Assembly (NCBI GenBank): GCA_964019055.1
Contig: CAXHSA010000009.1
Coordinates: forward strand, 124,001-188,000
Source of the DNA: Anthopleura xanthogrammica
Lineage: Eukaryota > Cnidaria > Anthozoa > Actiniaria > Actiniidae
Reading direction: 5' to 3'
Length of the DNA stretch: 64,000 nucleotides
This document shows positions 21,657 to 33,502 of this stretch, piece after piece. Position numbers and translations under genes: made by a program. The notes under the pieces are model-generated. The model was not told where the DNA came from. It worked only from the letters and a program-made list of their open reading frames with translations, and made no database searches. Each line of letters begins with the position of its first letter. The stretch's first letter is position 1.

Positions 21657-24600
21657 ATGAGCAAAAAGTGGGGGTTTCAGCAAACAGGTCACGCCGTCAG
21701 CGAAAAACCTGGTTTTGAGAGCCAAAATGGCCATTTTTCAGTTTTTTGGGCTAAAAAGCTTTTTTTCCCAGCAAAACAGTGTTTTGGACACCTAAAATGT
21801 GCTTTTCTCGTCCAAAACTTGCGTTTAGCAGTGAAAACGTCGTGTTTTGAGCAAAAGAAAATTCTCAGCAAATTTCAAATTTTCTCAGCAAAAAACACCT
21901 TTTTTGACCAAAAAGCACCTTTACTCAGCCAAAACCGCATTTTTTTTCGCCAAAAAGTCGTGTTTTTATCTCAAGAGGTATTTTCATGAGCAAAAAGTGG
22001 GGGTTTCAGCAAACAGGTCACGCCGTCAGCGAAAAACCTGGTTTTGAGAGCCAAAATGGCCATTTTTCAGTTTTTTGGGCTAAAAAGCTTTTTTTCCCAG
22101 CAAAACAGTGTTTTGGACACCTAAAATGTGCTTTTCTCGTCCAAAACTTGCGTTTAGCAGTGAAAACGTCGTGTTTTGAGCAAAAGAAAATTCTCAGCAA
22201 ATTTCAAATTTTCTCAGCAAAAAACACCTTTTTTGACCAAAAAGCACCTTTACTCAGCCAAAACCGCATTTTTTTTCGCCAAAAAGTCGTGTTTTTATCT
22301 CAAGAGCTATTTTCATGAGCAAAAAGTGGGGGTTTCAGCAAACAGGTCACGCCGTCAGCGAAAAACCTGGTTTTGAGAGCCAAAATGGCCATTTTTCAGT
22401 TTTTTGGGCTAAAAAGCTTTTTTTCCCAGCAAAACAGTGTTTTGGACACCTAAAATGTGCTTTTCTCGTCCAAAACTTGCGTTTAGCAGTGAAAACGTCG
22501 TGTTTTGAGCAAAAGAAAATTCTCAGCAAATTTCAAATTTTCTCAGCAAAAAACACCTTTTTTGACCAAAAAGCACCTTTACTCAGCCGAAACCGCATTT
22601 TTTTTCGCCAAAAAGTCGTGTTTTTATCTCAAGAGGTATTTTCATGAGCAAAAAGTGGGGGTTTCAGCAAACAGGTCACGCCGTCAGCGAAAAACCTGGT
22701 TTTGAGAGCCAAAATGGCCATTTTTCAGTTTTTTGGGCTAAAAAGCTTTTTTTCCCAGCAAAACAGTGTTTTGGACACCTAAAATGTGCTTTTCTCGTCC
22801 AAAACTTGCGTTTAGCAGTGAAAACGTCGTGTTTTGAGCAAAAGAAAATTCTCAGCAAATTTCAAGTTTTCTCAGCAAAAAACACCTTTTTTGACCAAAA
22901 AGCACCTTTACTCAGCCAAAACCGCATTTTTTTTCGCCAAAAAGTCGTGTTTTTATCTCAAGAGGTATTTTCATGAGCAAAAAGTGGGGGTTTCAGCAAA
23001 CAGGTCACGCCGTCAGCGAAAAACCTGGTTTTGAGAGCCAAAATGGCCATTTTTCAGTTTTTTGGGCTAAAAAGCTTTTTTTCCCAGCAAAACAGTGTTT
23101 TGGACACCTAAAATGTGCTTTTCTCGTCCAAAACTTGCGTTTAGCAGTGAAAACGTCGTGTTTTGAGCAAAAGAAAATTCTCAGCAAATTTCAAATTTTC
23201 TCAGCAAAAAACACCTTTTTTGACCAAAAAGCACCTTTACTCAGCCAAAACCGCATTTTTTTTCGCCAAAAAGTCGTGTTTTTATCTCAAGAGGTATTTT
23301 CATGAGCAAAAAGTGGGGGTTTCAGCAAACAGGTCACGCCGTCAGCGAAAAACCTGGTTTTGAGAGCCAAAATGGCCATTTTTCAGTTTTTTGGGCTAAA
23401 AAGCTTTTTTTCCCAGCAAAACAGTGTTTTGGACACCTAAAATGTGCTTTTCTCGTCCAAAACTTGCGTTTAGCAGTGAAAACGTCGTGTTTTGAGCAAA
23501 AGAAAATTCTCAGCAAATTTCAAATTTTCTCAGCAAAAAACACCTTTTTTGACCAAAAAGCACCTTTACTCAGCCAAAACCGCATTTTTTTTCGCCAAAA
23601 AGTCGTGTTTTTATCTCAAGAGGTATTTTCATGAGCAAAAAGTGGGGGTTTCAGCAAACAGGTCACGCCGTCAGCGAAAAACCTGGTTTTGAGAGCCAAA
23701 ATGGCCATTTTTCAGTTTTTTGGGCTAAAAAGCTTTTTTTCCCAGCAAAACAGTGTTTTGGACACCTAAAATGTGCTTTTCTCGTCCAAAACTTGCGTTT
23801 AGCAGTGAAAACGTCGTGTTTTGAGCAAAAGAAAATTCTCAGCAAATTTCAAATTTTCTCAGCAAAAAACACCTTTTTTGACCAAAAAGCACCTTTACTC
23901 AGCCAAAACCGCATTTTTTTTCGCCAAAAAGTCGTGTTTTTATCTCAAGAGGTATTTTCATGAACAAAAAGTGGGGGTTTCAGCAAACAGGTCACGCCGT
24001 CAGCGAAAAACCTGGTTTTGAGAGCCAAAATGGCCATTTTTCAGTTTTTTGGGCTAAAAAGCTTTTTTTCCCAGCAAAACAGTGTTTTGGACACCTAAAA
24101 TGTGCTTTTCTCGTCCAAAACTTGCGTTTAGCAGTGAAAACGTCGTGTTTTGAGCAAAAGAAAATTCTCAGCAAATTTCAAATTTTCTCAGCAAAAAACA
24201 CCTTTTTTGACCAAAAAGCACCTTTACTCAGCCAAAACCGCATTTTTTTTCGCCAAAAAGTCGTGTTTTTATCTCAAGAGGTATTTTCATGAGCAAAAAG
24301 TGGGGGTTTCAGCAAACAGGTCACGCCGTCAGCGAAAAACCTGGTTTTGAGAGCCAAAATGGCCATTTTTCAGTTTTTTGGGCTAAAAAGCTTTTTTTCC
24401 CAGCAAAACAGTGTTTTGGACACCTAAAATGTGCTTTTCTCGTCCAAAACTTGCGTTTAGCAGTGAAAACGTCGTGTTTTGAGCAAAAGAAAATTCTCAG
24501 CAAATTTCAAATTTTCTCAGCAAAAAACACCTTTTTTGACCAAAAAGCACCTTTACTCAGCCAAAACCGCATTTTTTTTTCGCCAAAAAGTCGTGTTTTT

Positions 24601-25275
24601 ATCTCAAGAGGTATTTTCATGAGCAAAAAGTGGGGGTTTCATCAAACAGGTCACGCCGTCAGCGAAAAACCTGGTTTTGAGAGCCAAAATGGCCATTTTT
24701 CAGTTTTTTGGGCTAAAAAGCTTTTTTTCCCAGCAAAACAGTGTTTTGGACACCTAAAATGTGCTTTTCTCGTCCAAAACTTGCGTTTAGCAGTGAAAAC
24801 GTCGTGTTTTGAGCAAAAGAAAATTCTCAGCAAATTTCAAATTTTCTCAGCAAAAAACACCTTTTTTGACCAAAAAGCACCTTTACTCAGCCAAAACCGC
24901 ATTTTTTTTCGCCAAAAAGTCGTATTTTATCTCAAGAGGTATTTTCATGAGCAAAAAGTGGGGGTTTCAGCAAACAGGTCACGCCGTCAGCGAAAAACCT
25001 GGTTTTGAGAGCCAAAATGGCCATTTTTCAGTTTTTTGGGCTAAAAAGCTTTTTTTCCCAGCAAAACAGTGTTTTGGACACCTAAAATGTGCTTTTCTCG
25101 TCCAAAACTTGCGTTTAGCAGTGAAAACGTCGTGTTTTGAGCAAAAGAAAATTCTCAGCAAATTTCAAATTTTCTCAGCAAAAAACACCTTTTTTGACCA
25201 AAAAGCACCTTTACTCAGCCAAAACCGCATTTTTTTTCGCCAAAAAGTCGTGTTTTTATCTCAAGAGGTATTTTC

Positions 25276-25599
25276 ATGAGCAAAAAGTGGGGGTTTCAGC
25301 AAACAGGTCACGCCGTCAGCGAAAAACCTGGTTTTGAGAGCCAAAATGGCCATTTTTCAGTTTTTTGGGCTAAAAAGCTTTTTTTCCCAGCAAAACAGTG
25401 TTTTGGACACCTAAAATGTGCTTTTCTCGTCCAAAACTTGCGTTTAGCAGTGAAAACGTCGTGTTTTGAGCAAAAGAAAATTCTCAGCAAATTTCAAATT
25501 TTCTCAGCAAAAAACACCTTTTTTGACCAAAAAGCACCTTTACTCAGCGAAAACCGCATTTCGCTAAAAAGTCGTGTTTTTATCTCAAGAGGTATTTTC
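25276..25599 (+). repeat. Shortest unit in the window, 324 bp, T-run reduced to T3
   Basis: Five T bases are missing from the T8 run (unit positions 284-291). The unit also has G at the C of AGCC before position 275, a change shared with units at 49957 and 50286. It has T at position 295, shared with units at 587 and 10136. The preceding unit (24619-24946) is 328 bp and reads CGTATTTTATC where the consensus has CGTGTTTTTATC. Confidence 0.9.
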
Positions 25600-27246
25600 A
25601 TGAGCAAAAAGTGGGGGTTTCAGCAAACAGGTCACGCCGTCAGCGAAAAACCTGGTTTTGAGAGCCAAAATGGCCATTTTTCAGTTTTTTGGGCTAAAAA
25701 GCTTTTTTTCCCAGCAAAACAGTGTTTTGGACACCTAAAATGTGCTTTTCTCGTCCAAAACTTGCGTTTAGCAGTGAAAACGTCGTGTTTTGAGCAAAAG
25801 AAAATTCTCAGCAAATTTCAAATTTTCTCAGCAAAAAACACCTTTTTTGACCAAAAAGCACCTTTACTCAGCCAAAACCGCATTTTTTTTCGCCAAAAAG
25901 TCGTGTTTTTATCTCAAGAGGTATTTTCATGAGCAAAAAGTGGGGGTTTCAGCAAACAGGTCACGCCGTCAGCGAAAAACCTGGTTTTGAGAGCCAAAAT
26001 GGCCATTTTTCAGTTTTTTGGGCTAAAAAGCTTTTTTTCCCAGCAAAACAGTGTTTTGGACACCTAAAATGTGCTTTTCTCGTCCAAAACTTGCGTTTAG
26101 CAGTGAAAACGTCGTGTTTTGAGCAAAAGAAAATTCTCAGCAAATTTCAAATTTTCTCAGCAAAAAACACCTTTTTTGACCAAAAAGCACCTTTACTCAG
26201 CCAAAACCGCATTTTTTTTCGCCAAAAAGTCGTGTTTTTATCTCAAGAGGTATTTTCATGAGCAAAAAGTGGGGGTTTCTGCAAACAGGTCACGCCGTCA
26301 GCGAAAAACCTGGTTTTGAGAGCCAAAATGGCCATTTTTCAGTTTTTTGGGCTAAAAAGCTTTTTTTCCCAGCAAAACAGTGTTTTGGACACCTAAAATG
26401 TGCTTTTCTCGTCCAAAACTTGCGTTTAGCAGTGAAAACGTCGTGTTTTGAGCAAAAGAAAATTCTCAGCAAATTTCAAATTTTCTCAGCAAAAAACACC
26501 TTTTTTGACCAAAAAGCACCTTTACTCAGCCAAAACCGCATTTTTTTTTTTGCCAAAAAGTCGTGTTTTTATCTCAAGAGGTATTTTCATGAGCAAAAAG
26601 TGGGGGTTTCAGCAAACCGGTCACGCCGTCAGCGAAAAACCTGGTTTTGAGAGCCAAAATGGCCATTTTTCAGTTTTTTGGGCTAAAAAGCTTTTTTTCC
26701 CAGCAAAACAGTGTTTTGGACACCTAAAATGTGCTTTTCTCGTCCAAAACTTGCGTTTAGCAGTGAAAACGTCGTGTTTTGAGCAAAACAAAATTCTCAG
26801 CAAATTTCAAATTTTCTCAGCAAAAAACACCTTTTTTGACCAAAAAGCACCTTTACTCAGCCAAAACCGCATTTTTTTTCGCCAAAAAGTCGTGTTTTTA
26901 TCTCAAGAGGTATTTTCATGAGCAAAAAGTGGGGGTTTCAGCAAACAGGTCACGCCGTCAGCGAAAAACCTGGTTTTGAGAGCCAAAATGGCCATTTTTC
27001 AGTTTTTTGGGCTAAAAAGCTTTTTTTCCCAGCAAAACAGTGTTTTGGACACCTAAAATGTGCTTTTCTCGTCCAAAACTTGCGTTTAGCAGTGAAAACG
27101 TCGTGTTTTGAGCAAAAGAAAATTCTCAGCAAATTTCAAATTTTCTCAGCAAAAAACACCTTTTTTGACCAAAAAGCACCTTTACTCAGCCAAAACCGCA
27201 TTTTTTTTCGCCAAAAAGTCGTGTTTTTATCTCAAGAGGTATTTTC

Positions 27247-27904
27247 ATGAGCAAAAAGTGGGGGTTTCAGAAAACAGGTCACGCCATCAGCGAAAAACCT
27301 GGTTTTGAGAGCCAAAATGGCCATTTTTCAGTTTTTTGGGCTAAAAAGCTTTTTTTCCCAGCAAAACAGTGTTTTGGACACCTAAAATGTGCTTTTCTCG
27401 TCCAAAACTTGCGTTTAGCAGTGAAAACGTCGTGTTTTGAGCAAAAGAAAATTCTCAGCAAATTTCAAATTTTCTCAGCAAAAAACACCTTTTTTGACCA
27501 AAAAGCACCTTTACTCAGCCAAAACCGCATTTTTTTTCGCCAAAAAGTCGTGTTTTTATCTCAAGAGGTATTTTCATGAGCAAAAAGTGGGGGTTTCAGA
27601 AAACAGGTCACGCCATCAGCGAAAAACCTGGTTTTGAGAGCCAAAATGGCCATTTTTCAGTTTTTTGGGCTAAAAAGCTTTTTTTCCCAGCAAAACAGTG
27701 TTTTGGACACCTAAAATGTGCTTTTCTCGTCCAAAACTTGCGTTTAGCAGTGAAAACGTCGTGTTTTGAGCAAAAGAAAATTCTCAGCAAATTTCAAATT
27801 TTCTCAGCAAAAAACACCTTTTTTGACCAAAAAGCACCTTTACTCAGCCAAAACCGCATTTTTTTTCGCCAAAAAGTCGTGTTTTTATCTCAAGAGGTAT
27901 TTTC
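27247..27904 (+). repeat. Tandem pair of units sharing two private changes
   Basis: Both units have A instead of C at position 25 and A instead of G at position 40, a CpG transition. No other complete unit carries both; the unit at 37453 has only the position-40 change. A single-unit duplication is the simplest explanation. Confidence 0.85.
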
Positions 27905-29878
27905 ATGAGCAAAAAGTGGGGGTTTCAGCAAACAGGTCACGCCGTCAGCGAAAAACCTGGTTTTGAGAGCCAAAATGGCCATTTTTCAGTTTTTTGGGCA
28001 AAAAAGCTTTTTTTCCCAGCAAAACAGTGTTTTGGACACCTAAAATGTGCTTTTCTCGTCCAAAACTTGCGTTTAGCAGTGAAAACGTCGTGTTTTGAGC
28101 AAAAGAAAATTCTCAGCAAATTTCAAATTTTCTCAGCAAAAAACACCTTTTTTGACCAAAAAGCACCTTTACTCAGCCAAAACCGCATTTTTTTTTGCCA
28201 AAAAGTCGTGTTTTTATCTCAAGAGGTATTTTCATGAGCAAAAAGTGGGGGTTTCAGCAAACAGGTCACGCCGTCAGCGAAAAACCTGGTTTTGAGAGCC
28301 AAAATGGCCATTTTTCAGTTTTTTGGGCTAAAAAGCTTTTTTTCCCAGCAAAACAGTGTTTTGGACACCTAAAATGTGCTTTTCTCGTCCAAAACTTGCG
28401 TTTAGCAGTGAAAACGTCGTGTTTTGAGCAAAAGAAAATTCTCAGCAAATTTCAAATTTTCTCAGCAAAAAACACCTTTTTTGACCAAAAAGCACCTTTA
28501 CTCAGCCAAAACCGCATTTTTTTTCGCCAAAAAGTCGTGTTTTTATCTCAAGAGGTATTTTCATGAGCAAAAAGTGGGGGTTTCAGCAAACAGGTCACGC
28601 CGTCAGCGAAAAACCTGGTTTTGAGAGCCAAAATGGCCATTTTTCAGTTTTTTGGGCAAAAAAGCTTTTTTTCCCAGCAAAACAGTGTTTTGGACACCTA
28701 AAATGTGCTTTTCTCGTCCAAAACTTGCGTTTAGCAGTGAAAACGTCGTGTTTTGAGCAAAAGAAAATTCTCAGCAAATTTCAAATTTTCTCAGCAAAAA
28801 ACACCTTTTTTGACCAAAAAGCACCTTTACTCAGCCAAAACCGCATTTTTTTTTGCCAAAAAGTCGTGTTTTTATCTCAAGAGGTATTTTCATGAGCAAA
28901 AAGTGGGGGTTTCAGCAAACAGGTCACGCCGTCAGCGAAAAACCTGGTTTTGAGAGCCAAAATGGCCATTTTTCAGTTTTTTGGGCTAAAAAGCTTTTTT
29001 TCCCAGCAAAACAGTGTTTTGGACACCTAAAATGTGCTTTTCTCGTCCAAAACTTGTGTTTAGCAGTGAAAACGTCGTGTTTTGAGCAAAAGAAAATTCT
29101 CAGCAAATTTCAAATTTTCTCAGCAAAAAACACCTTTTTTGACCAAAAAGCACCTTTACTCAGCCAAAACCGCATTTTTTTTCGCCAAAAAGTCGTGTTT
29201 TTATCTCAAGAGGTATTTTCATGAGCAAAAAGTGGGGGTTTCAGCAAACAGGTCACGCCGTCAGCGAAAAACCTGGTTTTGAGAGCCAAAATGGCCATTT
29301 TTCAGTTTTTTGGGCTAAAAAGCTTTTTTTCCCAGCAAAACAGTGTTTTGGACACCTAAAATGTGCTTTTCTCGTCCAAAACTTGCGTTTAGCAGTGAAA
29401 ACGTCGTGTTTTGAGCAAAAGAAAATTCTCAGCAAATTTCAAATTTTCTCAGCAAAAAACACCTTTTTTGACCAAAAAGCACCTTTACTCAGCCAAAACC
29501 GCATTTTTTTTTGCCAAAAAGTCGTGTTTTTATCTCAAGAGGTATTTTCATGAGCAAAAAGTGGGGGTTTCAGCAAACAGGTCACGCCGTCAGCGAAAAA
29601 CCTGGTTTTGAGAGCCAAAATGGCCATTTTTCAGTTTTTTGGGCTAAAAAGCTTTTTTTCCCAGCAAAACAGTGTTTTGGACACCTAAAATGTGCTTTTC
29701 TCGTCCAAAACTTGTGTTTAGCAGTGAAAACGTCGTGTTTTGAGCAAAAGAAAATTCTCAGCAAATTTCAAATTTTCTCAGCAAAAAACACCTTTTTTGA
29801 CCAAAAAGCACCTTTACTCAGCCAAAACCGCATTTTTTTTCGCCAAAAAGTCGTGTTTTTATCTCAAGAGGTATTTTC
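27905..29878 (+). repeat. Dimeric higher-order repeat, 658-bp period, three copies
   Basis: Odd units (27905, 28563, 29221) have T9 then GCC at the T-run. Even units (28234, 28892, 29550) have the normal run. The first two odd units also carry A at position 96. The last two even units carry T at position 166, a CpG transition found elsewhere only in the unit at 31195. The array therefore switches from a one-unit to a two-unit repeat period here. Confidence 0.82.
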
Positions 29879-30865
29879 ATGAGCAAAAAGTGGGGGTTTC
29901 AGCAAACAGGTCACGCCGTCAGCGAAAAACCTGGTTTTGAGAGCCAAAATGGCCATTTTTCAGTTTTTTGGGCTAAAAAGCTTTTTTTCCCAGCAAAACA
30001 GTGTTTTGGACACCTAAAATGTGCTTTTCTCGTCCAAAACTTGCGTTTAGCAGTGAAAACGTCGTGTTTTGAGCAAAAGAAAATTCTCAGCAAATTTCAA
30101 ATTTTCTCAGCAAAAAACACCTTTTTTGACCAAAAAGCACCTTTACTCAGCCAAAACCGCATTTTTTTTCGCCAAAAAGTCGTGTTTTTATCTCAAGAGG
30201 TATTTTCATGAGCAAAAAGTGGGGGTTTCAGCAAACAGGTCACGCCGTCAGCGAAAAACCTGGTTTTGAGAGCCAAAATGGCCATTTTTCAGTTTTTTGG
30301 GCTAAAAAGCTTTTTTTCCAAGCAAAACAGTGTTTTGGACACCTAAAATGTGCTTTTCTCGTCCAAAACTTGCGTTTAGCAGTGAAAACGTCGTGTTTTG
30401 AGCAAAAGAAAATTCTCAGCAAATTTCAAATTTTCTCAGCAAAAAACACCTTTTTTGACCAAAAAGCACCTTTACTCAGCCAAAATCGCATTTTTTTTCG
30501 CCAAAAAGTCGTGTTTTTATCTCAAGAGGTATTTTCATGAGCAAAAAGTGGGGGTTTCAGGAAACAGGTCACGCCGTCAGCGAAAAACCTGGTTTTGAGA
30601 GCCAAAATGGCCATTTTTCAGTTTTTTGGGCTAAAAAGCTTTTTTTCCCAGCAAAACAGTGTTTTGGACACCTAAAATGTGCTTTTCTCGTCCAAAACTT
30701 GCGTTTAGCAGTGAAAACGTCGTGTTTTGAGCAAAAGAAAATTCTCAGCAAATTTCAAATTTTCTCAGCAAAAAACACCTTTTTTGACCAAAAAGCACCT
30801 TTACTCAGCCAAAACCGCATTTTTTTTCGCCAAAAAGTCGTGTTTTTATCTCAAGAGGTATTTTC

Positions 30866-31524
30866 ATGAGCAAAAAGTGGGGGTTTCAGCAAACAGGTCA
30901 CGCCGTCAGCGAAAAACCTGGTTTTGAGAGCCAAAATGGCCATTTTTCAGTTTTTTGGGCTAAAAAGCTTTTTTTCCCAGCAAAACAGTGTTTTGGACAC
31001 CTAAAATGTGCTTTTCTCGTCCAAAACTTGCGTTTAGCAGTGAAAACGTCGTGTTTTGAGCAAAAGAAAATTCTCAGCAAATTTCAAATTTTCTCAGCAA
31101 AAAACACCTTTTTTGACCAAAAAGCACCTTTACTCAGCCAAAACCGCATTTTTTTTTGCCAAAAAGTCGTGTTTTTATCTCAAGAGGTATTTTCATGAGC
31201 AAAAAGTGGGGGTTTCAGCAAACAGGTCACGCCGTCAGCGAAAAACCTGGTTTTGAGAGCCAAAATGGCCATTTTTCAGTTTTTTGGGCTAAAAAGCTTT
31301 TTTTCCCAGCAAAACAGTGTTTTGGACACCTAAAATGTGCTTTTCTCGTCCAAAACTTGTGTTTAGCAGTGAAAACGTCGTGTTTTGAGCAAAAGAAAAT
31401 TCTCAGCAAATTTCAAATTTTCTCAGCAAAAAACACCTTTTTTGACCAAAAAGCACCTTTACTCAGCCAAAACCGCATTTTTTTTTCGCCAAAAAGTCGT
31501 GTTTTTATCTCAAGAGGTATTTTC
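30866..31524 (+). repeat. Displaced copy of the 27905-29878 dimer
   Basis: The unit at 30866 has T9 then GCC, and the unit at 31195 has T at position 166, the same pair as 29221 and 29550. It is separated from the main dimer block by three units. The second unit also has one extra T (T9 then C). Confidence 0.75.
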
Positions 31525-33502
31525 ATGAGCAAAAAGTGGGGGTTTCAGCAAACAGGTCACGCCGTCAGCGAAAAACCTGGTTTTGAGAGCCAAAATGGCC
31601 ATTTTTCAGTTTTTTGGGCTAAAAAGCTTTTTTTCCCAGCAAAACAGTGTTTTGGACACCTAAAATGTGCTTTTCTCGTCCAAAACTTGCGTTTAGCAGT
31701 GAAAACGTCGTGTTTTGAGCAAAAGAAAATTCTCAGCAAATTTCAAATTTTCTCAGCAAAAAACACCTTTTTTGACCAAAAAGCACCTTTACTCAGCCAA
31801 AACCGCATTCTTTTTCGCCAAAAAGTCGTGTTTTTATCTCAAGAGGTATTTTCATGAGCAAAAAGTGGGGGTTTCAGCAAACAGGTCACGCCGTCAGCGA
31901 AAAACCTGGTTTTGAGAGCCAAAATGGCCATTTTTCAGTTTTTTGGGCTAAAAAGCTTTTTTCCCCAGCAAAACAGTGTTTTGGACACCTAAAATGTGCT
32001 TTTCTCGTCCAAAACTTGCGTTTAGCAGTGAAAACGTCGTGTTTTGAGCAAAAGAAAATTCTCAGCAAATTTCAAATTTTCTCAGCAAAAAACACCTTTT
32101 TTGACCAAAAAGCACCTTTACTCAGCCAAAACCGCATTTTTTTTCGCCAAAAAGTTCGTGTTTTTATCTCAAGAGGTATTTTCATGAGCAAAAAGTGGGG
32201 GTTTCAGCAAACAGGTCACGCCGTCAGCGAAAAACCTGGTTTTGAGAGCCAAAATGGCCATTTTTCAGTTTTTTGGGCTAAAAAGCTTTTTTTTCCCAGC
32301 AAAACAGTGTTTTGGACACCTAAAATGTGCTTTTCTCGTCCAAAACTTGCGTTTAGCAGTGAAAACGTCGTGTTTTGAGCAAAAGAAAATTCTCAGCAAA
32401 TTTCCAATTTTCTCAGCAAAAAACACCTTTTTTGACCAAAAAGCACCTTTACTCAGCCAAAACCGCATTTTTTTTCGCCAAAAAGTCGTGTTTTTATCTC
32501 AAGAGGTATTTTCATGAGCAAAAAGTGGGGGTTTCAGCAAACAGGTCACGCCGTCAGCGAAAAACCTGGTTTTGAGAGCCAAAATGGCCATTTTTCAGTT
32601 TTTTGGGCTAAAAAGCTTTTTTTTCCCAGCAAAACAGTGTTTTGGACACCTAAAATGTGCTTTTCTCGTCCAAAACTTGCGTTTAGCAGTGAAAACGTCG
32701 TGTTTTGAGCAAAAGAAAATTCTCAGCAAATTTCCAATTTTGTCAGCAAAAAACACCTTTTTTGACCAAAAGCACCTTTACTCAGCCAAAACCGCATTTT
32801 TTTTCGCCAAAAAGTCGTTGTTTTTATCTCAAGAGGTATTTTCATGAGCAAAAAGTGGGGGTTTCAGCAAACAGGTCACGCCGTCAGCGAAAAACCTGGT
32901 TTTGAGAGCCAAAATGGCCATTTTTCAGTTTTTTGGGCTAAAAAGCTTTTTTTCCCAGCAAAACAGTGTTTTGGACACCTAAAATGTGCTTTTCTCGTCC
33001 AAAACTTGCGTTTAGCAGTGAAAACGTCGTGTTTTGAGCAAAAGAAAATTCTCAGCAAATTTCCAATTTTGTCAGCAAAAAACACCTTTTTTGACCAAAA
33101 AGCACCTTTACTCAGCCAAAACCGCATTTTTTTTCGCCAAAAAGTCGTGTTTTTATCTCAAGAGGTATTTTCATGAGCAAAAAGTGGGGGTTTCAGCAAA
33201 CAGGTCACGCCGTCAGCGAAAAACCTGGTTTTGAGAGCCAAAATGGCCATTTTTCAGTTTTTTGGGCTAAAAAGCTTTTTTCCCCAGCAAAACAGTGTTT
33301 TGGACACCTAAAATGTGCTTTTCTCGTCCAAAACTTGCGTTTAGCAGTGAAAACGTCGTGTTTTGAGCAAAAGAAAATTCTCAGCAAATTTCAAATTTTC
33401 TCAGCAAAAAAACACCTTTTTTGACCAAAAAGCACCTTTACTCAGCCAAAACCGCATTTTTTTTCGCCAAAAAGTCGTGTTTTTATCTCAAGAGGTATTT
33501 TC
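31195..33502 (+). repeat. Indel-rich stretch at the sub-array boundary
   Basis: Five of seven consecutive units have lengths other than 329 bp (31195, 31854, 32184, 32514, 33173). Changes include an extra T in GTTCGTG (unit 31854), T8 instead of T7 after AAGC (units 32184 and 32514), a lost A at 254-258 plus an extra T in GTCGTTG (unit 32514), and A7 instead of A6 (unit 33173). The unit at 31525 has a C inside the T8 run. Over the whole window only 37 of 193 units are off-length. The stretch coincides with the sharp change in C221 frequency. Confidence 0.82.

Larger units (their letters stand above)
258..32183 (+). repeat. Left sub-array: units mostly with A at position 221
   Basis: There are 97 complete units here, and only 8 carry the A-to-C variant at unit position 221 (units at 258, 2232, 8820, 9807, 13096, 13754, 14412 and 17377). 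The region holds 10 of the 11 units with C at position 30, 7 of the 8 with C at 254, all four with C at 300 and all four with G at 275. None of its units carries the 155 T-to-A or 207 T-to-C variants found further right. Long stretches, for example 4866 to 6181, are consensus or nearly so. It differs from the right part in variant content only; the unit itself is the same. Confidence 0.8.
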
